This document shows positions 23,289 to 35,100 of a DNA stretch of 64,000 nucleotides, piece after piece. Made by a program: the position numbers and the translations under genes. The notes beneath the pieces are model-generated. The model was given only the letters and a program-made list of their open reading frames with translations. It had not been told where the DNA came from and searched no databases. Source of the DNA: Stereocaulon alpinum (Eukaryota > Ascomycota > Lecanoromycetes > Lecanorales > Stereocaulaceae); contig JAEUBA010000029.1 in assembly GCA_018257865.1 (NCBI GenBank), forward strand, positions 268,695-332,694. The letters run 5' to 3'. Within the stretch, counting starts at the first letter, position 1. Every line of letters starts with the position of its first letter.

Positions 23289-24994
23289 TCAAGCAACGAT
23301 AGCAAAATCAGGTAAGACGTGCTTGCTCTGGCTCCCAAGAAGCCACCAAAGCGCCGAAGTAAACAGCATAAGACACCCAAAGACCATCGGTAAAATCTTC
23401 TCCACACCTCCATACCCAACCTTCTTCGTCTTTTTCAACAGCACCTTCCCCACCATCGCCTCCTTCTTCTCTTTCCACCCCAATGTTCCGCTTTCCTCTT
23501 TGAACTCAATATAATCCAACTTTGGCGCCTCACTACACGTCTGCGCGACATTCTTCGCCACGAAATCCAGGCCGATAATTGGCATTACCCAACGCTGCAC
23601 CAAGTACATAAGCCAGCCATCATAAGCCTGTAGCCGAGTCAGCATCCAGCTGACATTGAAAATCTCCTTGACGCGTGCCAGGCGTGAGTCTTGGTAGGTT
23701 TGGAGTGCGAGTTGCATTTCGACATTGGAGGGTTTCTTGTTAGGATGTAGGGCTAGGGTGCGGACGATTGTGTTGGCGAGCGCGACAGCGGATTCCATAG
23801 CCGTGGAACCTCCGAATGCGGCGTTAGGTGTTACCTGTGCGTGGACTGTTAGCCAAAATGTACAGAGTCTGGAAATGATTTGGTAAGGCAGGCGTGAGTC
23901 AAGCTACCTTGTGGACCGAGTCGCCAGCCAGCGCAGTGCGGCCGAAAAACCAATGATCGAGGACGCCCTCTTCCAAAGATACCAAGTGAGCTCGGGTACG
24001 ATTGCGCCATAGCTCTCCGAACAGTAATGACTCGGAAACGGGATAGTCGGCAAGTTTAAATGCAAGAGCGTCCATATCCTCTTGCGTATACCGGGCGCGG
24101 TTTGGCCAGCGACATTGCTTATCCTCTGGTAGTTTGCAGTGTGCAACGAAGAAAATGGTGTCAGGCTGGCATAAGATGAGGAAGGAGAATTTGTCGTTGG
24201 AAACGCAGTGCATGTCAAACTTTCCTAGGCCGGCTTGCATGGGAGCGTATGCTATAAGGGCGTTGTAGGTTGTCACCATCGCTATATAGGAGATAGTTCG
24301 TTAGTCTGGTATGAATGGTGGGTTGGACGGATAGTTGGCTCTCTTACATCTTTTCTCTGCAGCTGAGACGAAACCCGGTATCGACTCATTCGCATTCCTC
24401 CACATCAGCTCCCGTACTTTGCTGTGTACACCATCACTTCCTACAACAAGGTCTCCGACGTGTTCTGTTCCGTCGCTAAGGACCACGCGAATGAGTTCGT
24501 CCTCTTGAATGAGATCCTCGACACGACTTCGCTCGATGACCTTGGACTTGTCACGAAGCTGATCGTAGAGGGTTTGTAGAAAAGCTCTTCTCTCAAGAGT
24601 GAGAGTTGTGTAGCCCGTACTATCATCTTTCAGTTCTCAGGAGCGCCATACGCCAAACATTGTGGATTACTTACCGTGCAGCAATTGCGTCAAAAAAGGT
24701 GTCCTTCAGGAAAGACTTGCCACTGGAGTTACGACAGTGGAACAACTCCATTGGAGCACACTGATTGGAAACAGCATCTAAGCATTCAATCTGGTGTAGT
24801 ATCCTGCAGCCATGCGGGTGTATAGTGATACTTGTGCCCCAGGGTGGGGCCACGATACCCTTGTCCAGCAAAACATAGTCAATCTTGGCCAGTTCTAGCG
24901 AGTGGGCGAGCACCAAACCTGCAACACCAGCCCCAACGATAATTACCTTGAACGGCTGTTCGTTGCTAGCTGGTGGCTTAGAGGTCACTGCCAT
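23289..24994 (-). CDS. PaxM-like FAD-dependent monooxygenase with C-terminal membrane anchor
   Basis: Class A flavin monooxygenase likely to epoxidise or hydroxylate the polyketide chain. Exons 24994-24675, 24619-24348, 24281-23908 and 23834-23289 give 503 residues. The FAD ADP-binding motif is IIVGAGVAGLVLAHSLE at about 19-35, with an acidic DKG end. The conserved GWNG-like position reads PPWGTSITIHPHG. RTGYTTLTLERR spans intron 1, the DG motif is VVGSDGVHSKVRELM, and the GD motif is LAGDSVHK joined to VTPNAAFGG across intron 3. This order is that of PaxM/AusM-type epoxidases. A single hydrophobic helix (about 469-488, ILPMVFGCLMLFTSALWW) near the C-terminus suggests membrane attachment. Two such flavoproteins in one PKS cluster are consistent with a product carrying two oxygenated sites. 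Confidence 0.9.
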
Positions 24995-26466
24995 TGTTAA
25001 ACGACAGAAGAATGGAGATATTTTTGGTAGGAAAGCAAAAATTGATATACGATATTAATTCGTGACTGACACTAAAGCACACCGGGTGCAGATTCTACTA
25101 TAACCAGGGTAGAGAAGAACGCTCCCTGTGGAAGACGGCCTTGATCGTGACTCGGTCTTGAGTACGTCATGTCGTGCATGGGAAGTTGTCCATCGGTCTG
25201 TAGCCTCGTACGCATAGACGGCCGTTTGGCTCCCAACGGACTACAAATGCCGACGTAGTGTGCGACGTTCCCCATTATCGTCAGGCTACTGGCGGCTCCT
25301 CGGTCCCCTTATCGCTAGAATTTGTCAGATGGCTTACGGATTGATGACGCGCCTGCCGACTGTTCTCCGTCTCGTATGATGTGCGATGCAAAGGCTCAGG
25401 ATATGGGCCACTGAGCCCAAGGATCAGGGCCACGAAGGCCGCCCGCAGAAGATTCAAACAACACACCACAACCATACTGTGGTGAACGGTCGCGATCTGG
25501 TATACTACGAGTCAGCACATGGTAAGATCATCCGAGGAGAACGGCGTAGCAGAAAGAATAGTGAGAAGCAGATAGGGGCGGCTCGTCAACGATCAAGAAA
25601 TTTCAATACCTACACCGCGGAAGTTTCCCAGAACGCGGGCCCCTAGATGGCCCTAGAAACCAGCTTGATAGGCGGGAATACGCTTTAATGGCTCGCTTGA
25701 GTGCCTCGCTTATGGGACGCCCCCCCCGGAAAAACATGAAGTTCTTGTTCCTTGTCCCAGACGAGGGGCGGGAGCCCCCAATGATATCGCGACCGAAGCC
25801 AACCCTAGAATTGACAACATCAAATTCGATCAATCTGAAGGGCGTTTTGCCGAAAGCTGGGCTAAATCCAGTGACGCCAGGACTGCATCCACTCCACTCA
25901 AGGTCAATCTTGCTTAGTACGGGCTCTCAAGCTCCGTAGACTTCGGGACGCGCATGGGAAGCACTCTCTCCACAGAAGCTTAGAGACTACAAGTACATGT
26001 CGTTCCAGAAGCAGCTATAGACTCTGGTAACCTTGTGTATATATGCCTACTTCCCTCTGACATAAGACCTTTATAGCCCCTGTCTTTCATGTACTGGATA
26101 TAACTTCCCACAGCCTGATATGACTTTATACTCGGTGAAGATGGTTCAGGCGATGCTGCAATTCACGGATTCCTTGAAGACACTTCACAAACGCTGAAGA
26201 TTACAGATGTCAGAATTTCTTTCCCTGGCCGAAGAGTAGTGAAGAGTGTAGTTCGAAGTAGTGAATTGTAAAGGAACAAGGATGCACTGGAGACAAGGTT
26301 CAAAGTGTGCAAGCTTCTCCTCAGCCCAATCATGGGGGTCACTATACTGATCAATTCGGAATGTGAACAGTGCACGTAGCCCCTGTGCCTACCAAGTTGC
26401 AACATAGGAACGGTGCGCTTCTCACCATCTCCGCGCTCGATACAACGGTAGAACAATACACTCTTG
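24995..26466. other. 1.5 kb intergenic region between the two flavoprotein genes
   Basis: The left part is the promoter of the PaxM-like gene with CGGCCG at 25,219-25,224. The right part is 3' flank of the second monooxygenase. Overlapping frames at 25,386-25,939 look non-coding; a run of nine C lies near 25,722. No RNA gene seen. Confidence 0.5.
25219..25224. promoter_or_regulatory. CGGCCG candidate regulator site
   Basis: Inverted CGG pair about 225 bases upstream of the PaxM-like gene start. Candidate site only. Confidence 0.3.
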
Positions 26467-28409
26467 CTAGGCCAATAACTTTCTTTTCGCCCTCGATACC
26501 AAGTACTCATCAATCAAGCCACAGTAGTCAATGGGCCGGTATGGCGTGAACATCTCCGTGAATCGGTTACTCTTCCGACTGACATTGAGGCCAAGATCCT
26601 GTGTCAGTGTGTCGATGTACTTGATGAGTATTAGTAGAGCGTAATCCTTATGGGAAATACATTGCTTTTACTTACGGATAGATAGTCGTAGATAAAGTAA
26701 GCGTGCTTTTTGCCCTGCTCTAGATAGCGTTTGCGAGTCCAGGCATTGAAAGTAGCAGCCTCCTGCTCCATTTCTTCCTGACAGGGTAGTTCGAGCCAGC
26801 CAAGCATGAATGCAACGCCCCAGAGTGCTTGCAGCTCCCCTGTCAGAGGCGTAAAAACAGAATGGATCAATCCGGGGAAAAGAATAGACCTATCACCTTG
26901 AGCAGCGAGATGAGGGACGATAAGGCGGCGATAATGCCTACTGGGACCGTGCGCAGGCTGAGCCCTGGCTTGAGTTGAAGAGACTGGAGGATTCCGCAAG
27001 AAGGGCAGCAATTCGTCCACCTTCTGTTCGCCCCTGGCATCGAGCTTGGTCCATCTCGAAAACTCGGTATTGTCATAGTATAGGCCACATTCCTCTTGAA
27101 GCTCCTTAGTAAAAGCCTTGTAACCCTTGTCGAAGCCGGTGCAGAGGATGACCATATCAGTAGCGACAGAGTGGCCGTTCTGCAGGTTGACGACATCTTG
27201 ATGTGAAAAGGATTCTATCTCTGTGTGGTGTACTGTGACGTTCCCAGCGTGAAACACTTTCCAGAAGTCAGGCACACTCGCGATACCGATGCCGCCGCTC
27301 CCCCAGAACATACTGCAGTAGTATCAGCAGCCATAAGTGTCTGCAACGTGGAAATGGGCTCACAAACCCATAGCCGTAAGGCTTTGGCCTAAGCTTTTCC
27401 GCATCCTCGCTTTTGGAATAACCAGCATGTGCTGCTGAGAGGTAGGTGGAAGTTCGCCAATAAATCTTAGTGAGAGCTCTCCCAACCATTGTGCGCTGCA
27501 GAAAAGAATACCAGAATCCAGATGTGTTCATAATGCTTGGACTAAAGCTTGCAGCCATCCGAGTCGAGACATGGTCGACTGTGTTCCAAAGGCCGATGAA
27601 TGTGGGTGCAGAAATCGACAAAGGACCGGATGGACTATCGCGCATGATCCAGTCTACTTTCTTGCCTGCTTTAAGCAGCATAAAGACAGTATCGTACGAT
27701 GACTTGGCAGCACCTACGACAGTTGCCCGTTGAACATTGTTTTGGATATGGTCGAGATGAACACCGAGCTGTTGGGAATGAATGATAGGGCTAACAAAAC
27801 CCTCTTGCGGCCAGGAAGGCACAATTGCGCTCGAGGTAGGACCAGTCGCATATATCAACTTATCGCAATTGATGTGTTGCCCTCCACTGATCTCTAAGGT
27901 CCAACCGCGGCCCTCAAGGGCTCTTGTGACGCGCGAGACAGTGGTCTTCAGACGTGTCCGGCAGGTCAAGTCGTAGTCTTTCGCGAAGTTGACAAGATAT
28001 TCATGCACAGTTGTGCCTGGTATATAGCCATCGGGAGATACACCCTCCTTTTTCATGGGGTAGAAGGAGTATTCGAATAGAGGATGGCTGATCTGCGCGT
28101 AGAGACTGGGATATATCTTTTCCTTGTTCCATGATCCTCCGATGGACAAGCCATCATCGACGACGAGTAGTTTCGTGTCAGGAGAGAGGGCTAGGTAAGT
28201 TCGTGCAGCTATGAGACCATTCCATCCTAGTAGTCACTGACATTAGCAAGCTCTACTACCGTCTTGAATACAGATATAGTACTAAGGGACAAAGGGTATT
28301 TTATTGATTGGGAGAATCGCAAAGCGCCTAGCCGCGCGGGAATCCGCCAATCATAGTAGCAAAGAGAAGTCTTACCGGCACCAACAACCACGACATCAAA
28401 CCGCTCCAT
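26467..28409 (-). CDS. Flavin-containing monooxygenase (FMO/Baeyer-Villiger-like)
   Basis: Second flavoprotein oxygenase of the cluster. Exons 28409-28376, 28226-27368, 27312-26676 and 26619-26467 give 560 residues. The FAD motif is VVVVGAGWNG, split by intron 1. Then come LLVVDDG, GGSW, a SHPLFEYSF segment, HEYLVNFAKDY and an ATG-like IYATGPTSS. The FMO-type PIIHSQQLG is followed by the second Rossmann motif ATVVGAAKSSYDTVFML, where the usual GxGxS reads GAAKSS. The C-terminal half has GSGGIGIASVPDFWK, ILCTGFDKGYKAF, a CTG-type core and a conserved tail LTQDLGLNVSRKSNRF and TPYRPIDYCGL. Intron 2 has an unusual GTTTGT donor. It is divergent from the PKS gene with 767 bases between starts. Whether it epoxidises, hydroxylates or inserts oxygen cannot be told from sequence. 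Confidence 0.88.
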
Positions 28410-29176
28410 GCTTCGCATCAACACGAGAATTGCACTTCATGTGCACTTTCATCAAACTCTATACTCTGTATGAAGAGTGAGGGTGCACGCTGACCCAGGA
28501 TACTTTGAAGCTTCCACCTGAATTTTTCCGTGCGATCACCGCTGTTGCCAAACAAAGGCTCTGTATGCATTCCGCTAGGCGGCCGACACTATCCGTTTTG
28601 GCACAGAATGGCTCCGTATCCCATCAGCCCCGCGCACGTAATCTTCCGCGCACGGCAGGAGCTGTCGTGGGCGTTTGTCGTTGTTCCAGCTGATGAGTAT
28701 GTGCCAAAGTCCGACGTCTCCGAACATGAATTCTTCGATACTGCGGCTCGATATGCTGACAACGTTGCGTGCGGCCTTTCACTCCCTGTAGTAGTTTTAC
28801 TAGGCTCCATCCCTTGCGTGTGGCGTCCAACGAGTACTGTTGTCGCGGGTCAGCCATGATCACGATGGTAGCCATAAACCGCTAAAAGCGCAGCAACAGC
28901 GATGGTGGCCACGGAGCGCTGACACCGGTGCGCACGGAGTGGTTGAATGGAAGGCCGACCCCTTCACTAGTGGAACAGCTGGCAATCCACAGAGAGTCGG
29001 AAGTGCGTAAGGTGAAGTAGTAGCCGAGTGTGCGCGTCCATCACTCCAGCATGTTAAAGGGTTTCTGTACTCTGCATACGTCTGGACAAATATTCAGGTA
29101 CAACAAATGAACATGATCTGTCTCCTGGCTCTCACTCATTGAATGACCTCAGCGGTCCCCTTACACTAGCCACAGG
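28410..29176. promoter_or_regulatory. Divergent promoter shared by the FMO and PKS genes
   Basis: 767 bases separate the two starts. A CGGCCG palindrome lies at 28,580-28,585. Open frames on both strands here (up to 109 codons) overlap one another and have no motif, so I regard the region as regulatory. Confidence 0.6.
28580..28585. promoter_or_regulatory. CGGCCG candidate regulator site, FMO-PKS promoter
   Basis: Inverted CGG pair 171 bases upstream of the FMO start and 592 bases upstream of the PKS start. Candidate site; unproven. Confidence 0.3.
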
Positions 29177-32100
29177 ATGCCGTTCATTAGAGACAGCTCA
29201 ACGCCTGGCTCATCAGATGTCGAGTTCGATAGCAATGGTGCGTTTGGTGCTCAACAGGTCACCGACGACATCAACTATGTAGGAGCCACGCTGCCAGGAT
29301 ATTCGGAAAAGCCACTGAGCGAGCAATTGGAACCAATCGCTGTCGTGGGAATGGGTAATAACGAGCCTGAGTGTTTGTATCTTCACGACGGATCTTGACT
29401 TATGGATGAATAGGTTGTCGCCTTCCTGGAGACGTCAAGTCGCCTTCGGAGTTTTGGAACATGATGATCAACAAGGAATCGGGTCAAATGCCTAGAGTCC
29501 CCAAGTCTAGGTTTAACATCGACGCCCACTACCATAGCAATAACGACCGGCCAGGTAGCTTTGGTGTTCGTGGTGGCTACTTTTTAAAGGAAACACTTCA
29601 AGAATTCGATCCCACTTTCTTCGGTATCACTCCTATCGAAGCAATGTGGATGGATCCGCAACAACGCAAGCTCCTTGAAGTCGTCTATGAAACGTTCGAG
29701 TCCGCCGGGATTACACTGCAGGAGATATCTGGATCATCAACAGCATGCTTCGTTGCCAGTTTCACTGCAGATTTCCAACAGATGGCTTTCAAGGAACCCT
29801 CTTTCCGTCATAGCTTAGCTGCCACAGGCGTCGACCCAGGGATTATCAGCAATAGAATCAGTCATGTGTTCAATCTCAACGGGCCAAGTATCGTGGTTAA
29901 CACTGCTTGTTCTTCATCAGTCTACGCCATGCACAATGCCTGCAATGCATTGAGGAATAAAGAATGCTCAGCTGCTGTTGTCCGAGGTGTCAACCTCGTG
30001 CTTACTGTCGACCAGCACATGAATACAGCCAAGCTAGGCGTACTCTCCCCAACTTCCACTTGCCACACTTTCGATGTTTCAGCAGATGGATATGGTCGCG
30101 CAGAAGGTGTTGGGGCTGTCTATCTAAAGCGTCTTAGCGATGCTGTTCGTGATGGTGATCCTATTCGAGGCCTCATCCGATCCAGTGCAACAAACAGCAA
30201 CGGCAAAGTTCCGGCTGTAGGCATCACTCATCCTAATCTCGACGGCCAGGCCAACGTGATTAAGAAAGCGTATGAGCGAGGTGGCCTCCTGGATCCTCGC
30301 TTGACGGGTTACTTCGAATGTCACGGTACAGGAACTGCCGTTGGAGATCCGCTTGAAGTCCATGCTGTGGCCAACGCTATGAACGAAAATCGTCAGAGCC
30401 ATGATGGTCCACTTTTTGTTGGAGCTGTCAAAACAAACATTGGGCATAGCGAAGCCGCAAGTGGCTTGTCCGCTGTCATCAAAGCAATTCTGACCGTGGA
30501 AAGGGGAATCATCCCTCCTACCAAGGGAGTAGCCAATCCTAATCCTGCCATCGATTGGGAAAAGTGGAAAGTTCAAGTCCCCGTCGAGCCAACTCCGTTT
30601 CCCTCGCACCTTCCCGTCAAACGTGTAAGCGTCAACTCCTTCGGCTATGGTGGTACCAATGCACACATCGTCGTGGAGAGCGCCGACTCCTTCCTCCTAC
30701 AGCCTCAGACATACAAATACAATGTGTCGCCAACACGTTCGAAAGCCAAGTCACCGAGAGGGGCATTCAATCGCAATCGTCCTTACCTGATGCTTTTCTC
30801 CGCGCACGACAAACAAACACTAAAACGTAACATCGAAGCCTATGGTGGTATTGCAGACAATTACAATCTCTTAGATCTTTCGTACACTCTCGCTAATCGC
30901 CGGACACATTTTCAAAGCAGAGGTATTGTTGTGGCCAGCCATGCGAACATCAAGAATGTATTCAAGGATAACCTCAATGAGTTTATATTCGCTGAGAAGA
31001 AGAAAACGCCCTCAGTTGGGTTCGTCTTTACAGGCCAAGGAGCACAGTGGCCTAGAATGGGAGCAGAGCTTATGACATACTATCCCAGCTTTCTGCGAAG
31101 CATCAGATACCTTGATATGGCGCTTGGCGATCTTGAAGACCCACCTGACTGGACCTTGGAGGACGCTCTCCTTGAAAATCCAAAATCTTCCCGGGTCAAT
31201 GAGGCTGAGTTTTCACAACCTCTCTGCACGGCCATCCAGGTCGCGCTAGTGCAGCTCCTTGGACTATGGGGCATCAGACCTAAAGTGACGTGCGGCCACT
31301 CATCAGGCGAAATTGCGGCCGCATTTGCCGCTGGCCTGGTCTCGGCCTCCGAGGCCATCATACTTGCTTATTACCGAGGCAAAGTCGTTCGCGACGTTAA
31401 CACGAATGGTGCCATGCTGGCTGTGGGTCTCGGTGCCGAAGCCATCAAGCCTTATCTCGAGGAAGCGAATGATGAAGTGGTCGTGGCGTGCCACAACTCA
31501 CCTGCAGGTGTCACACTCAGCGGCAATGCTGACTTGCTCGAGACACTGAAGAAGGATATTACAGCGGACAATGTTTTCGCCAGATCAGTAAACACCAATG
31601 GAAAGGCGTATCATTCACATCACATGCATTCTGCAGCTGCGAAGTATGAAGCGTTGGCCCGCCGCGCAAGACTAGACATGCCCCTGGGTCTCCCTTTATC
31701 AGTAGACGCTAAGATGGTGTCTACGGTCACTAATTCGATCTTGTCTGAAGAAACGATTCTTGACGAGACTTACTGGAGCGCCAACCTTCTGAACCCTGTT
31801 CTTTTCAATCAAGCCGTGCAGACCATTGCTACGGCTCCAGAATTTGCCGAGGTTGATATGTTGATCGAAGTTGGACCTCACTCGGCCCTGTCCGGACCTA
31901 TCAGACAAATCAAGGCTGAGTACAAATTTGAAAACATACAGTATCTCCCGACATTGATCAGAGGTGCAGACTCTGCGTCATCTCTCCTCACATTAGCTGG
32001 TGAGCTTTACTTGCGCAACTTTCCATTGGACATAGAACGCCTCACTGCACTTGAGAAATCCTCTGGAAGTGGGAAGATATCGTGCGAAAAAGGTTGCCTG

Positions 32101-35100
32101 ATTGTGGATCTTCCATCCTACCGATGGGATGAGGGAAAGAAGTTTTGGGCTGAAGCACGTCAAAGCCGCGAGCATCGCGCACCCAGATTTCCCCGTCACG
32201 ACCTCTTAGGCTCAATGACACTTGGTGGCTCCTTAGCCGAGCCGACATGGCGGAATGTGCTACGAATTCGAGATCTACCTTGGCTGCAGGATCATTTCTT
32301 GGGTGGTGAGGCCGTTTTTCCTGCTGCGGGTTATTTCTCCATGGCAATGGAGGCCATCACGCAGCTAAACGAGTTGCAATCCTCTCCAGCCACCATTGAA
32401 GGTTACGTATTGAGAGACATAGCCATCAAGAATGCTTTAGTCACTCCAGACGACGACGCAGGTGTCGAAGTCTTGCTGACAATGCGTCCCTCACTCCACG
32501 GTGAGGGCGAAGCTAAGAACGCATGGTGGGATTTCAATGTGTCTTCTATGTCCGACACCGGACATCCTAACAATCATATGGCCGGCAGTATCGGTATCAA
32601 CACTCGTCCACAACGACCCTCAGTGAAGACAATCCCAAATCTACCTCAAAGAGCTTCTGGAAAAGCCTGGAACAGGGCATTGAAAGATGTTGGTTTTGAT
32701 TATGGCCCTACCGTTCAGGACATGGATGATATTTACTTCGATGGGAAGACGTATATTGCGGCATGCAAAACTCATGTCAAAACTGAGGTGGGGAACATGA
32801 CTGGGGAATCGCGCCACGTATTGCATCCTGCATCGATAGACTCCTGCCTGCAACTGCTAATCGTGGCTATCTACGCCGGACGAACAAAGGCGATGTCTTG
32901 CGGCGCTGTACCAATACAAGTTGACGAAGTAGCCATCTGGAAGCCCACGGACTCTCAAATCAACGCTTCCACTGCGCAAGCCTTTTCATGGATCGACCAA
33001 CGAGGCTTTCGCTCGTTTGTTGGTGGCAGCCAGTTGGTGGCGAGCGATGGCGAGGTGCTCATGGAGATCAGTGACATGCGGTGCTCTTTGTATGAGGCTG
33101 CAGTGCCCCAACGCGCCAGTGAGCCATCAAGACCTCGACCATATGGAGAGATGGTTTGGGAGCTCGATCTCGACTCGCTTGGAAACTCGCAACAGCTCGA
33201 CATCCCATCATATATCAAATTAGCCGACTTCAAAAATCCTGGTACCCGAGTCCTAGAGATAGGTTCGGAGCATGCCGAACCCCTATTAGACAAGGTTCCA
33301 GATCTCCACTTCACTGTAACAGAGAAAACAGCGGAGGCTACTGAGCATCTAGCACAGAAGCTTGGGAATTGCAAGAATGCAAAGGTGCAGACCGTGGACT
33401 TAACTTTGGACTTGGCATCTCAGGCCATCAAGGAATTCTCTTTTGATCTTGTCATCGCATCAGTTTCTTCCTCGAATGATCTCCTAAGCATAAGAAAATT
33501 ACTTACAGCCGGCGGCCGAGCAGTTCTTGAGCTCTCAGACCCAACCTTGCTCGAAAGTCTGGAAGGTGCTAAATTTTTGCAGACTGCCTTGGAACTCAGC
33601 GCGACTAAGGGGAATCGTTTCATCGTAGCCAACGCCATTGACGCCACCTCAAATGTCATGACCAACGGCGTTTCGCACAAGATACTACTTGTATATCGCC
33701 TGAAGCCTCCAGCTGTTCTGGCTCATGTCAAAGATCTCTTCGAAAGCTTCGGCTATAAAGTTCTCACGTCTAAGCTCCAAGATTCCATACCCGCTGTAAA
33801 AGACATCGTGATGCTTACAGACTTTGAAAGCCCACTTCTTTCGACAATTACGAAGACAGAATTTGCTGTATTGCAGAGGATTACCAGTGACGCCCATTCG
33901 ATTATGTGGGCTTCAGCCGGGGGTCTTTCTACGGGCAGAATTCCCGAACAAGCCATGGCTTCTGGCTTCTTAAGATCTCTCACGTCCGAGCAGGTGTCGT
34001 TGAATGTGGTAACAATGGACTTTGACACGGAAAATACGTCTACAGTCGATATTGCACGCATTATCTCGCAGAAGGCTCTGCAACAGATCGAAAAGGCTGT
34101 CTCAACGGAAAACGAGTATTGTGTCTCAGAGGGTCAACTCTACATCAGCCGCCTCGTCCCCAATGAAACCATCAATGAGATGTATACCTTGGACGAAACA
34201 GACATCAGACAACAACACTTCGATCCTGAGCAACACATCATTGGCGAGCCTCGCTCTGGGAAGGTCGTGTTCGAGGATGATCATCGCGCTCAAACCACAA
34301 TAGACCCAGAAGCAGTTGAAGTCAAAGTCTCGTTTACTGGCCTCAACAAAGAAGATGTGCTTATCATCTCCGGCTCAGACTATCCTACCACCTTCAGCCA
34401 CGAGATTGGTGGTATCGTGCAGCGGGTTGGATCTGCTGTCAAGCACTTTGCAGTTGGTGATCGTGTTGTCGGCTTCAGTTTCGACAAATTTGCGACCATT
34501 CAGCGAGTCCGCGAAGATCTCCTACAAGGAGTCGAGGATACCGAGTCTCTGAGCGAGATGGCTAGTCTTCCAATGGCGTACGGAGCGGCTCTATATGGTT
34601 TGAAAACACTTGCAAACCTGCAGGCCGGAGAGACCGCACTCATCTTGCATGGTACTGGACTGGCGGGTGCTGCCGCGATCAAATTGGCACTTGCACTTGG
34701 TGGTTACCCTTACGTTATGGTCGATGCCAAGACACATGTCAATGCCGTCATGTCTCAATTCGGACTGGACAGGGGCCAGGTGTTGTTGGAGTCGGAGCTC
34801 GTGCAGCTGGTACAGGCGAATGGCCAGCTCAAAGTCGACGTTATGTTCAGTTCTGGTTGGGTAAACGCCTCGACTGCGAGGGCAGCTTGGAGAAACATTG
34901 CACCATTTGGCCGTTTTGTTGATTGTGGTAGAAAGAACGTCCTTTCGCGGAGCGTTCTCGATACGATACCCATTCACCGAGGAGCAAACTACTTGGCATT
35001 CGATATGCTGGACCTGTACGCATGCAAACCTGACATTTTATCGGGATTGCTGGCGTCTACGGTAAGCCTTTACCGCCAAAACGTCATATCCGCACTACGT

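Noticed and set aside
25386..25939. Open frames between the two flavoprotein genes
   Set aside because: Both strands open, C-run and GC-rich patch, no homology recognised.
28505..28875. Frames of up to 109 codons in the FMO-PKS divergent promoter
   Set aside because: Mutually overlapping and without motif; position explains them as regulatory DNA.
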